Positions 6,615 to 12,832 of a DNA stretch of 12,832 nt are shown piece by piece. Each line of letters opens with the position of its first letter. Position 1 is the stretch's first letter. Position numbers and translations under genes: made by a program. The notes beneath the pieces were generated by a model. The model saw only the letters and a list, made by a program, of their open reading frames with translations, was not told the DNA's origin and did no database searches. The DNA is from an uncultured Collinsella sp. (GTDB taxonomy: Bacteria > Actinomycetota > Coriobacteriia > Coriobacteriales > Coriobacteriaceae): assembly GCA_902474645.1 (NCBI GenBank), contig CABRWN010000042.1, positions 1 through 12,832 on the forward strand, in the 5' to 3' direction.

Positions 6615-7871
6615 CTACTTGTAATACGTCTTGAACAGCTTAAAGTGGCGCAGCTTAGTGTGCCACATGCGCAGCCAGCGGTTAAAGACAAAGTCGCCCT
6701 TCATAAACGAAGGGTCGGCGCCCTTGCCTTCCTTGTCCAGGCGATGCACCTTAGCGCGCAGCTCGGGATCCTTGACGTACTTGTCGACGACGCCCATGGG
6801 GACGACCATCCACAGTGCCTCGTCCTGCGCCGTCACAAACTCCGGCTCAAACGGGCGGTTGAACACATACTCGTCCACCACATACTTGGCAACGTTAAAG
6901 CCACTGTTGGTGACGTAGTAGTTGCTGCGGCCCTGGCGCGTGTTGAAATCGAAGAACTTAAACGAGCCGTCGCGCTCGTCGTACTTAACGTCAAAGTTGG
7001 AATAGCCCACAAAGTGAAGGTCCTCGAGCAGCTTGCGCACGCCGCCCATGAGCTCGTCATTGGGCTCGGTGATGATACAGGCATGGTTACCGACACCGTG
7101 GGGCTGATGCTCCTCGAGCAGTACGTGACCCAGGCACATCATGCGCACCTTGCCGTTGCGGTCGGAATAGCTGGTGAGCACGCGCATGTACTCGTCGTTG
7201 CCGGGCACGCGATCCTGCAAGATCAGATCGTCGGTGTAGCCGCTGGCATACGAATCGCGAATGACCTGTTCCAGCTCGGCGCGGTCGGCAATCTCATAGG
7301 CCTTCTTCTGGCCCTCGAACTCGTGCTGCCACCACATGATGCCGTCAGAAGGCTTCAGAATCATCGGGTAGGGAAAATCGATCTGGTCGAGCACCTCGGC
7401 AGGTGCCTCGCCTTGGTCGTTCAGCATCGCCATGGTGAAGGTAAAGGTATGCGGATAAGGCACGCCATGCTTCTCGCACAGCTCGTAGAAGATCTCCTTC
7501 TTCTGGCACTGCTCGAGCATGCTGTAGGGCGCGTAGGGAGCGACGATGTTATCCGCCAGCTCATGGGCATCCTTGGCCTGAGCCACGAGGGCAACGTAGT
7601 TGTCGCCACAGCCCACAAGGACAATCGTCTTGTCGGCATGCGCTTGGGCAATGCCGTTGACGGTTTTGAGCATCACGGGCATGGTGTCGATATCCACGTT
7701 GGGCGTGTAGTCGATAATCTGGCTGCGGTACGCGGGACCCGTCTGGTACTTGCCAAAGACCAGACTCTTGACCTGGTACTCCTCGTAGAAGGCGCGCGCC
7801 ACCGAATAGGCGTTAATGTCGCCACCGAGCAGCACGGGAATGAACTCGCGCTCTGTAAATTGCAATGCCAT
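6615..7871 (-). CDS. D-aspartate ligase-like ATP-grasp protein (peptidoglycan side-chain synthesis)
   Basis: A 418-residue cytoplasmic ATP-grasp ligase. It closely recalls the D-aspartate ligase Asl of Enterococcus faecium, which adds D-Asp to the Lys side chain of the UDP-MurNAc-pentapeptide: N terminus EFIPVLLGGDINAYSVARAF, Lys173 in ILKPSDG for ATP, the FEGQKKAY segment (185-192), QDRVPGNDEYMRVL (219-232), RMMCLGHVLLE, and the metal-binding end NFDVKYDERDG...FFDFNTRQGRS (Asp308, Asn310). The first metal ligand is Asp where the Enterococcus enzyme, as recalled, has Glu. The ATG at 7871 has AGGAAG (7877-7882) 5 bases upstream. Its neighbour is an aspartate racemase gene, the same pairing as in E. 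faecium, which supports D-Asp as the substrate. The acceptor (Lys, Orn or other third residue) depends on this organism's peptidoglycan and cannot be read here. Another carboxylate-amine ligase activity is possible. Confidence 0.78.
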   Translation of the reverse strand: MALQFTEREFIPVLLGGDINAYSVARAFYEEYQVKSLVFGKYQTGPAYRSQIIDYTPNVDIDTMPVMLKTVNGIAQAHADKTIVLVGCGDNYVALVAQAKDAHELADNIVAPYAPYSMLEQCQKKEIFYELCEKHGVPYPHTFTFTMAMLNDQGEAPAEVLDQIDFPYPMILKPSDGIMWWQHEFEGQKKAYEIADRAELEQVIRDSYASGYTDDLILQDRVPGNDEYMRVLTSYSDRNGKVRMMCLGHVLLEEHQPHGVGNHACIITEPNDELMGGVRKLLEDLHFVGYSNFDVKYDERDGSFKFFDFNTRQGRSNYYVTNSGFNVAKYVVDEYVFNRPFEPEFVTAQDEALWMVVPMGVVDKYVKDPELRAKVHRLDKEGKGADPSFMKGDFVFNRWLRMWHTKLRHFKLFKTYYK

Positions 7872-7927
7872 GGAAACTTCCTATCATGAACTGCCCACAC
7901 AACGGGCGGTCTTTGCGCAACTGATTT

Positions 7928-7957
7928 ATTCTAGCGTGCCAAGCCGCCGGCGCCCAA
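7928..7957 (-). promoter_or_regulatory. Possible promoter of the D-Asp ligase gene
   Basis: On the minus strand TAGAAT (7933-7928) would be the -10, with TTGGGC (7957-7952) 18 bases upstream as a weak -35. It lies about 57 bases before the ligase start in the divergent intergenic region. Confidence 0.35.
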
Positions 7958-8013
7958 AGCTCCACCGTATCTATGGCAATCGACGCAATCGTCCAGCACG
8001 AAGGCGGCGCTCA

Positions 8014-8058
8014 CCGTTGTATGACAATGGGCAATGAACCTACCATTGTTGTAGGATT
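8014..8058. repeat. Alternating ACAATGG/CCATTGT repeats upstream of the MOSC gene
   Basis: CCGTTGT (8014-8020), ACAATGG (8024-8030) and CCATTGT (8043-8049) are three related half-sites in alternating orientation. A further hairpin GAACCTAC/GTAGGATTC (8036-8058, one bulge) overlaps the last of these. It lies 34-78 bases before the MOSC start and could be an operator or a 5' UTR structure. Confidence 0.45.
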
Positions 8059-8091
8059 CAACATGTTGCCCGCCCCGTCGAAAGGTGCACC

Positions 8092-8724
8092 GTGCCCCAG
8101 GCTCATCCGATCAACAACCCCATCATTGACGCCGCCAAGCGCGAACTTGCGGATCGTGCCCGGACGGCAGCTCCCCTACGCACCGCAAACGATGCTTACA
8201 ACGGGCCTGCTCGTATCGTCTCAATCAACACGTCGGAGCACAAAGGCACTCGCAAGTCGCCCGTCGCCGATGGACGCGACACCGTCATCGAGCAATTTGG
8301 CCTCGCTACCGATGCGCACGCCGGACATTGGCACCGCCAGGTCTCTTTTTTAGCCGCGGAGTCCATCCAGACGGCGCAGGCACGCGGGCTCGACGTACAC
8401 GAGGGTGACTTTGGAGAGAACTTCACAACCCGGGGCATCAACCTGCTCTCGCTCCCCTTGGGCACGCAGCTCAAGCTTGGCAGCGAGGTGCTTGTCGAAA
8501 TCAGTCAGATCGGCAAGGTCTGCCACACACGCTGTGCCATCTACTATCTAGCCGGCGACTGCATCTTTCCCCACGAGGGCGTTTTCGGCGTGGTACTAAA
8601 GGGCGGAGAGGTCCATATCGGCGACGATATCCAGGTAGTCAAACTCGGCGACGGCACCTGTTCGTTCACCCCCGCCGAGGCGCTCGAAGAGATTGAGCAG
8701 GCTCGCCAGGAGGGCACGCTGTAG
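8092..8724 (+). CDS. MOSC domain protein
   Basis: A 210-residue cytoplasmic protein with a MOSC (molybdenum cofactor sulfurase C-terminal) domain over about residues 38-185. Family features are ARIVSINTSEHKGTRK, DAHAGHWHRQVSFLA (75-89), EGDFGENFTTRGINL (104-118), the conserved Cys144 in IGKVCHTRC and the closing GVFGVVLKGGEVHIGD. MOSC domains bind or transfer sulfur or Mo cofactor; YiiM-like members reduce N-hydroxylated bases. In anaerobic actinobacteria such proteins often sit with molybdopterin genes, but none is seen here, so the substrate is open. The GTG at 8092 has AAAGG (8081-8085) 6 bases upstream. The first 37 residues form a hydrophilic extension. It is transcribed divergently from the D-Asp ligase gene across a roughly 220-base gap. 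Confidence 0.85.
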   Translation: MPQAHPINNPIIDAAKRELADRARTAAPLRTANDAYNGPARIVSINTSEHKGTRKSPVADGRDTVIEQFGLATDAHAGHWHRQVSFLAAESIQTAQARGLDVHEGDFGENFTTRGINLLSLPLGTQLKLGSEVLVEISQIGKVCHTRCAIYYLAGDCIFPHEGVFGVVLKGGEVHIGDDIQVVKLGDGTCSFTPAEALEEIEQARQEGTL

Positions 8725-8725
8725 T

Positions 8726-8756
8726 TGTAAAACCCCACGTTGAGATAGCTTTTACA
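8726..8756 (+). repeat. AT-rich hairpin after the MOSC gene
   Basis: TGTAAAA (8726-8732) pairs with TTTTACA (8750-8756) across a 17-base loop immediately after the MOSC stop. It has no following T tract, so terminator function is doubtful. Confidence 0.35.
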
Positions 8757-8793
8757 GCCCCAAACCCCTCTTAAACAGGCCCCCGTAACGTTA

Positions 8794-8916
8794 AAGTTGA
8801 ACTCTATGGTTTCTCAACAATTCATCATAACTGCAGGTCAAAGCCAAAGCCTCAAGTTCAACTTGACCCTTTGGAACCTTTAAGGTTCAAGTTGAGGTCG
8901 AAAGCAGTAGTAGAAT
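8794..8916 (+). promoter_or_regulatory. Palindrome array and likely promoter of the secreted hydrolase gene
   Basis: TCAAGTTCAACTTGA (8852-8866) and GAACCTTTAAGGTTC (8874-8888) are both perfect 15-bp palindromes. AAGTTGAAC (8794-8802) and TTCAAGTTGA (8886-8895) are further copies of the first palindrome's half-site. TAGAAT (8911-8916) is a good -10, 42 bases before the start codon; the best -35-like sequence, TTCAAG (8886-8891), lies 19 bases upstream inside the repeats. Dyads around a 19-base spacer recall MerR-type control, but this is only suggestive. Confidence 0.6.
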
Positions 8917-8958
8917 ACCGTTCGAACCATAACCTACGATTGATTGCAGAGGGACTGG

Positions 8959-10092
8959 ATGCAGCATTCGAATCATCGCACCGCAGCGCTCATTGCGTCG
9001 AAGCCGGCTCGTATCATCACAAGCGCCGCGCTCGCCGTTGCGCTGACGGCCACGCCGATGCTCTCCCCCGTTGCGGCGTATGCCGCCTCGCAGGCAACGC
9101 AGGACCAGCTTTCCGCAGCCCAGCAGAAGATCGAAGCCGCAACGAGCGCCTACAACGACGCCCGCACCAAACTCGATGACCTGCAAAAGCAGATTGACTC
9201 CAATGAGGCAAGCATCGAGGAAATCGAGGCTAAGCTTCCCGAGCAGCAGGCCAAGGCAAGCTCCGCCATGCGCGATCTGTACAAGTATCAGAAGGGCACC
9301 AATCCCATCGTGAGCTTCCTGGTCAACGCGCAGAGCCTGGGTGAGTTCATCACGACCTGCAAATACACCAACCAGATCACGAGCTCGAGCGTCGACGAGA
9401 TCGAAGAGCTCAATAACATGCAAACCGAACTCGAGCAGAACAAGGCTGAGCTCCAGCAGGCCAAGTCTCAGCTTGAGGCAGAGCAGAAAAACGCCGAGGA
9501 CGCGCTGGCGCAGGCCCAGCAGCTCCGCAGCGAGGCGCAGGCAAAAGCCGAGCAGGAAAATGCCGCCGAGCTTGCCAAGCTTGAGGCCGATAAGGCCGCT
9601 GCCGCCGAGAAGCTCTCGGGCGAGGGCGTAAGCGGCAGCAATTCCAGCAGCCAGGCCAACAACGCCAACACCACCATCGACACCACGGTGAACAACGCCA
9701 ATACCGGTAGCTCCGATTACGATTCGTTCATTAATGAGTGGACGAGCCGCATCGACAATTATCTCGCCGGCTCCCCCATGGCAGGCCAGGGCTATAACTT
9801 TGCCGTCGCCGCTTGGAATACCGGTGTCGACCCCCGTTGGTCCCCCGCCATCGCCTGCATCGAGAGCACCAAGGGTGCTTATTGCGCCAATTCTTACAAC
9901 GCCTGGGGCTGGAGTGCCCGCGGCGGCGGCTGGCGCAGCTTTGGCAGCTGGAGCGAGGGCATCTCCGCTCACGTTGCCTATCTGGGCGCCAACTACGGCT
10001 CTACCCTTACCCCGGCTGCGGCCAAAAAGTACTGCCCACCCACGTGGCAGGACTGGTACAACAAAGTCGCCGCTCAGATGAACCGCATCTAA
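8959..10092 (+). CDS. Secreted coiled-coil protein with C-terminal lysozyme-like domain
   Basis: A 377-residue exported protein, probably a peptidoglycan hydrolase. The signal peptide spans residues 1-42 (hydrophobic core TSAALAVALTA, likely cleavage AYA|AS). A long coiled coil follows (about 46-110 and 143-218), like the N-terminal part of PcsB/CwlO-type proteins, with SFLVNAQSLGEFI between the halves. A Ser/Asn/Thr linker (about 222-252) leads to a domain of about 120 residues with WNTGVDPRWSPAIACIES, in which Glu302 is the probable catalytic acid, then NAWGWSARGGGWRSF and WSEGISAHVAYLG; this pattern matches lysozyme-like/glucosaminidase folds. Extra Cys residues in the domain could form a disulfide outside the cell. 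ATG at 8959 follows GAGGG (8949-8953) by 5 bases; the TTG at 8944 lacks a site. In PcsB-type systems the coiled coil is controlled by FtsEX; no such genes are here. Confidence 0.82.
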   Translation: MQHSNHRTAALIASKPARIITSAALAVALTATPMLSPVAAYAASQATQDQLSAAQQKIEAATSAYNDARTKLDDLQKQIDSNEASIEEIEAKLPEQQAKASSAMRDLYKYQKGTNPIVSFLVNAQSLGEFITTCKYTNQITSSSVDEIEELNNMQTELEQNKAELQQAKSQLEAEQKNAEDALAQAQQLRSEAQAKAEQENAAELAKLEADKAAAAEKLSGEGVSGSNSSSQANNANTTIDTTVNNANTGSSDYDSFINEWTSRIDNYLAGSPMAGQGYNFAVAAWNTGVDPRWSPAIACIESTKGAYCANSYNAWGWSARGGGWRSFGSWSEGISAHVAYLGANYGSTLTPAAAKKYCPPTWQDWYNKVAAQMNRI

Positions 10093-10102
10093 GTGCAACT
10101 GC

Positions 10103-10131
10103 AAAGGGCCCCAATGGGGCCCTTTTCTTTT
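10103..10131. terminator. Terminator between hydrolase and kinase genes
   Basis: AAAGGGCCCC (10103-10112) pairs perfectly with GGGGCCCTTT (10116-10125) around AAT, followed by a T-rich tail to 10131. The last bases overlap the kinase stop codon (10130-10132) on the other strand. The A-rich left side may let it serve the minus strand as well. Confidence 0.88.
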
Positions 10132-11503
10132 AGGTAGCGGAGGCATCGACGACGCCGGTCGCATTGGCAACCGCGACTATGACGATCATGCATAGGAGCA
10201 GCACACCCAATGCCTTGAGCCAGAGTTTCGCGAGCTTCTTGCCGCGATAGCTGTCGAGCAGTGCGAATCGCCGACGAAGACGGCGCTTATCGAGCAGCGC
10301 AAAATGCATAAGCACCATAAGGCCATCGACAAAGAAAAAATACTCGATTATGAGAAGCCACGTCGGGTAGCTTTGGTTTGCTCCGGTGGGGTGAAAGACG
10401 GCAAAGTGGCTTCCGGCAAAGAACACAAGCAGCGAGAAGCAGACGAGCGTATTCCAAATGCGCCCCAGAGACTCCGGAACGCGAGAGAGCAGACCGCATG
10501 CAGCGGAGGCGGCAGGCCTAGGAAGCCCTGCGGGGTTCTGGAGCCCTTGGGGCGTCAACGCCGTCTCCGAGGCCGGAGTACGGACAGGCGCAGGAGGCCG
10601 CACGGGGCGACTCAGATCGTATGCCGCGTGCGTCGCCCGTCCCAACGCTTCCGCACTCGCAAAACGTTTGGCCGGGTCGAGCGCCATCGACATGCAGACG
10701 GCATCGGTAAGTGGAGTGGGAATGCCGCGCGCCTCGCATTGCTCGCGCATGTCAAGCCCTGGTTTAGGGTCGACTCCCGTCAAGCAGAAGAACAACAGGG
10801 CGCCAAGCGCGTAGACGTCGCTGCGCACACTCGTCTGCCCAAACCCATACTGCTCGGGCGGCGCATAGGGCCGTGTCCCAAACTTGACGGTGTCGGCATC
10901 GGCGCCGTCGCGCCATACGCGAGCGATCCCCAAGTCGATAATCACCAGCGATGAAAATGTCAGGCCGTCATCAGGCGTATAGTTGGCACCTGTCACGATG
11001 ATATTCGACGGCTTGAGGTCACGATGGATCACCGGCGCCGACGTCTCCCCCGCCATTGCAAAACCGGCGTGGAGCTCGCCCACGGCATCGCATAGGGCAG
11101 GATACAATTCACGCGCATAATCGGGGGTGGCTCCCAGACGGTCCACCAGCGCCCCGAGCGTCTCCCCTTCGATGTATTCCATAACCACGTTGAGCTCGTC
11201 GCCCACACGACGACAATCGACGATTCTGGGCAGGTGCTCAAAACGCCTGCCTGCCCGCTGAGCGGCAAACAGACGCTCGTATGCCCCTCCGATTTGAGCC
11301 GAAGCATCGATGCGTTTACGGACAAAGGGGCCGAGCGAACCACCGCCGGTTCCTTCAAAGTACACGAGCTCGGTTGTTTCAACGGACGAGCGCTTAAGTA
11401 CTCGCTCCACGCGATAGCTGTCGTCGCGATCGAGCGACGCCAGGTGCTCGGCAAGCGCTGCGGTCAGCTCGTCATCGGAATATGTTGGGGTCTGAGTATC
11501 CAT
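10130..11503 (-). CDS. Membrane-anchored Hanks-type Ser/Thr protein kinase
   Basis: A 457-residue protein kinase with the catalytic domain at the cytoplasmic N terminus and three membrane helices at the C terminus. Visible motifs are the ATP lysine Lys63 in FVRKRI, MEYIEGETL at the hinge, the catalytic loop HRDLKPSN (160-167, Asp162), DLG (190-192) in place of DFG, the activation segment FGTRPYAPPEQY (208-219) and SDVYALG (228-234). A Pro/Ala-rich linker (about 300-340) leads to helices near 350-372, 382-403 and 430-448. There is no PASTA or other extracellular sensor domain. The GTG at 11533 leaves no room for a ribosome site; the ATG at 11503 is preferred, either with GGAG 3 bases upstream or as a leaderless start, since TATGAT (11516-11511) would place transcription start at this ATG. 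It follows a lipoprotein gene and a DNA-binding protein gene on the same strand; substrates are unknown. Confidence 0.88.
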   Translation of the reverse strand: MDTQTPTYSDDELTAALAEHLASLDRDDSYRVERVLKRSSVETTELVYFEGTGGGSLGPFVRKRIDASAQIGGAYERLFAAQRAGRRFEHLPRIVDCRRVGDELNVVMEYIEGETLGALVDRLGATPDYARELYPALCDAVGELHAGFAMAGETSAPVIHRDLKPSNIIVTGANYTPDDGLTFSSLVIIDLGIARVWRDGADADTVKFGTRPYAPPEQYGFGQTSVRSDVYALGALLFFCLTGVDPKPGLDMREQCEARGIPTPLTDAVCMSMALDPAKRFASAEALGRATHAAYDLSRPVRPPAPVRTPASETALTPQGLQNPAGLPRPAASAACGLLSRVPESLGRIWNTLVCFSLLVFFAGSHFAVFHPTGANQSYPTWLLIIEYFFFVDGLMVLMHFALLDKRRLRRRFALLDSYRGKKLAKLWLKALGVLLLCMIVIVAVANATGVVDASAT

Positions 11504-11587
11504 AGGCTCCATCATAGCGCAGGGCGCAGACACCTCATGGCATCCGCGCCCCGTTCGCTTGCATCGTTGTTCGGCAGCTCCGCCGGC

Positions 11588-12019
11588 TCAGATATCAGCC
11601 GCTAACTCACCGTCTCCTCGCCAAAGCGATACAGCTCCTCGTTGACCTTTTGGAGGCTGCACCCGCGATCGATGCAAAAAATGATAATCGCAGCGGTCCT
11701 TGCCGTTAAGGACGCTTACCCCGGCAGCCGTCAGCGCACGGTTGGTTTCTTTGAGCGTCAGCGCCATCGCAAAGGCAATCTGCAGCACCTTATTGCGGCT
11801 CGGATGCCGCGCACCGGTAAAGATCTGATACCCAAAGGTCTCATTGAGATCGGCCATACGAACCACGCGCGAGCGCTCCAAGCCCTTTTCCTGCAGTAGC
11901 TGCTTCAGGTAGTTCGAAAGCGACGGGGCGGCAAAGTCGTGTTCTTTGATATAGCCATCGATGTTTGGCGCGTCGAGAAGCTCATTGAGTAACTCGTCAG
12001 TCAGCTTTTTATCGGGCAT
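11588..12019 (-). pseudogene. Small helix-turn-helix-like protein gene, apparently frameshifted near its 3' end
   Basis: As read, the gene codes for 143 residues. Residues about 30-100 (SLSNYLKQLLQEKGLERSRV, DLNETFGYQIFTGARHPSRN, ALTLKETNRALTAAGVSVL) look like an XRE-type DNA-binding domain. After DRC (about residue 109) the frame becomes basic and low in hydrophobic residues, while the +1 frame gives AIIIFCIDRGCSL then QKVNEELYRFGEETVS and a stop at 11602, a much more natural ending. Adding one more TGCGA at this spot would restore KDRCDAIIIF exactly, so loss of one copy of a 5-bp tandem repeat is a plausible cause. ATG at 12019 follows GGGAGGTGA. It lies 39 bases after the lipoprotein gene and 84 before the kinase gene. 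Whether the altered protein still works is unknown; the DNA-binding part is intact. Confidence 0.65.
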
Positions 12020-12058
12020 ACGACTTCACCTCCCATACGGCGCAACGGTAGCGACATG

Positions 12059-12604
12059 CTAGGCCAACACCCAGCTTGCAGTGGCAGACTTATCAAACAT
12101 GTTGGCAAAATACAGTGCCTTCTTGATATCGCCATCAAAGTAGATATTGCCCGCCACAGAGCCACCAGCGGCAAGGGTACCAGACTGTAGCTCATCGGAG
12201 CCCTCGCTGTAGTAACCCTGATTCTGCTGAGCGCCGTTGGCGTCCTCGCCCTTCCAGTCGTAGATGTTGTAATCTGCGCCCTCATCGCCATTGTTGACGT
12301 ACGTGACGTGAATGCCCGTCATGGTCGAACCGTCATAATTTGTGAGGCCGGGCTGGACGGAATCGACAACGACGGAAAGACCGGCAGCCGTGGTCACCGT
12401 CGCACCAACCGCCAGGTCAGTCGTAGACTGCTCTTCCTTCTTCGCCTCTTCCTTCTTGTCGCCATCACCAGCGTCCTCGGTGACGGTCGCCTTATCGCTA
12501 CCACAACCGGCAAGAAGACCGGCAGTCCCCAAGGCGACGGTGGCGAATGCGCCCAGTGCAGCGCGACGGCTCAGCAGCACTTCGTTTTCGAGCTTATTCA
12601 TCAT
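12059..12604 (-). CDS. Tat-type lipoprotein, DUF4352-like
   Basis: A 181-residue predicted lipoprotein on the outer face of the membrane. The N terminus has a twin-arginine-like motif SRRAALG (12-18), a hydrophobic stretch and a lipobox LAGC with lipidated Cys34. A charged Asp/Glu/Lys linker (about 36-60) leads to a domain with GATVTTAAGLSVVVDSVQPG, HVTYVNNGDEGADYN and GGSVAGNIYFDGDIKKALYF, the beta-sandwich pattern of DUF4352/telokin-like domains. Two adjacent ATGs (12604, 12601) are possible; AGGAAGG (12657-12651 region mirrored at 12615-12609) gives the second a 7-base spacing. The site lies in one arm of a 14-bp inverted repeat. It is first in a same-strand cluster with the DNA-binding protein and the kinase, so it could be the extracellular sensing part of that module. 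Confidence 0.8.
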   Translation of the reverse strand: MMNKLENEVLLSRRAALGAFATVALGTAGLLAGCGSDKATVTEDAGDGDKKEEAKKEEQSTTDLAVGATVTTAAGLSVVVDSVQPGLTNYDGSTMTGIHVTYVNNGDEGADYNIYDWKGEDANGAQQNQGYYSEGSDELQSGTLAAGGSVAGNIYFDGDIKKALYFANMFDKSATASWVLA

Positions 12605-12606
12605 GC

Positions 12607-12660
12607 ATCCTTCCTACGATCCGGCTACCGTGCCGGCACACAGCACATCGTAGGAAGGAT
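12607..12660 (-). promoter_or_regulatory. Inverted repeat that would bury the lipoprotein ribosome binding site
   Basis: ATCCTTCCTACGAT (12607-12620) and ATCGTAGGAAGGAT (12647-12660) are perfect 14-bp inverted repeats, with CCGGC/GCCGG (12621-12625, 12632-12636) inside. On the minus-strand mRNA the second arm carries AGGAAGG, the ribosome site of the lipoprotein gene, and would pair with the first arm. There is no T tract, so it is not a terminator. Confidence 0.75.
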
Positions 12661-12674
12661 TGAACTTGAATTCA

Positions 12675-12755
12675 TTAGCTGAGAGCTAAGGTCGCCATAT
12701 AGAAGAGCATGAAGCGCGTGTCCATCGCCGATGACACCTCGAGGCTTGCCAACAT
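12675..12755 (-). CDS. Possible short upstream ORF, 26 residues
   Basis: On the minus strand an ATG at 12755 opens 26 codons with a hydrophobic second half (FMLFYMATLALS), ending at TAA 12675 just before the ribosome-site hairpin. TATAAA (12771-12766) lies 10 bases before the ATG, so the start would be nearly leaderless. The stop overlaps the inverted repeat TTAGCT/AGCTAA (12675-12689). Translation is unproven, and an overlapping 27-codon ORF on the + strand (12709-12792) is equally uncertain. Confidence 0.25.
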   Translation of the reverse strand: MLASLEVSSAMDTRFMLFYMATLALS

Positions 12756-12832
12756 CGTTCTTAATTTTATAAACTGGAATTGTTACACTTAAAAAAGCGG
12801 AATTTCACCATCATAGTTTTCTGCTTTTTCCA

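Noticed and set aside
5769..7889. A 706-codon open frame on the + strand running across the racemase and D-Asp ligase genes
   Set aside because: It lies antisense to two clearly recognisable enzymes with ribosome sites and catalytic motifs. Long antisense frames are common in GC-rich DNA, and its protein is low-complexity and His/Val/Leu-rich without family motifs.
12709..12792. A 27-codon + strand ORF (MKRVSIADDTSRLANI...) that faintly recalls the start of GNAT acetyltransferases
   Set aside because: It ends after 27 codons, has no well-placed ribosome site, and the resemblance is too short to support a pseudogene call. The next frame runs off the window end.

Overview
The window looks like chromosome from a high-GC Gram-positive gut actinobacterium of the Coriobacteriia, most likely Collinsella or a close relative. 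This is inferred from GC-rich codon use, an LPxTG-anchored C69 dipeptidase, GAAAGG/GGAGG-type ribosome binding sites and the gene content. No rRNA, tRNA, CRISPR array, transposase or prophage gene was seen.

Left part (1-5724, all + strand): a secreted, sortase-anchored C69 family dipeptidase is followed by stacked hairpins and then a classical tryptophan attenuator: a 22-codon leader peptide with three consecutive Trp codons, followed by an intrinsic terminator. The attenuator precedes a complete single-operon ECF transporter: an S component resembling TrpP, a fused double ATPase (EcfA1-EcfA2) and EcfT. The operon closes with a 15-bp terminator. The simplest reading is a tryptophan importer that is switched on by Trp-tRNA shortage. 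A long helix can form between the leader-peptide coding sequence and a segment beyond the terminator; ordinary attenuation does not explain it.

Middle part (5784-8724): on the minus strand a D-aspartate ligase-like ATP-grasp enzyme is followed by an Asp/Glu racemase. This pair is known from Enterococcus faecium, where it makes D-Asp and adds it to the peptidoglycan stem peptide. Divergent from it, on the + strand, is a stand-alone MOSC domain protein.

Right part (8725-12832): a + strand secreted coiled-coil protein with a C-terminal lysozyme-like domain is preceded by an array of palindromes built on TCAAGTT/AACTTGA. Converging on it is a minus-strand cluster of a Tat-type lipoprotein (DUF4352-like), a small DNA-binding protein with an apparent frameshift, and a membrane-anchored Hanks-type Ser/Thr kinase. 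The lipoprotein's ribosome binding site lies inside one arm of a perfect 14-bp inverted repeat, and the same TCAAGTTCAA word found before the hydrolase lies just upstream of it. The cluster may be an envelope-sensing module. Much of the window therefore concerns the cell envelope and amino acid supply.
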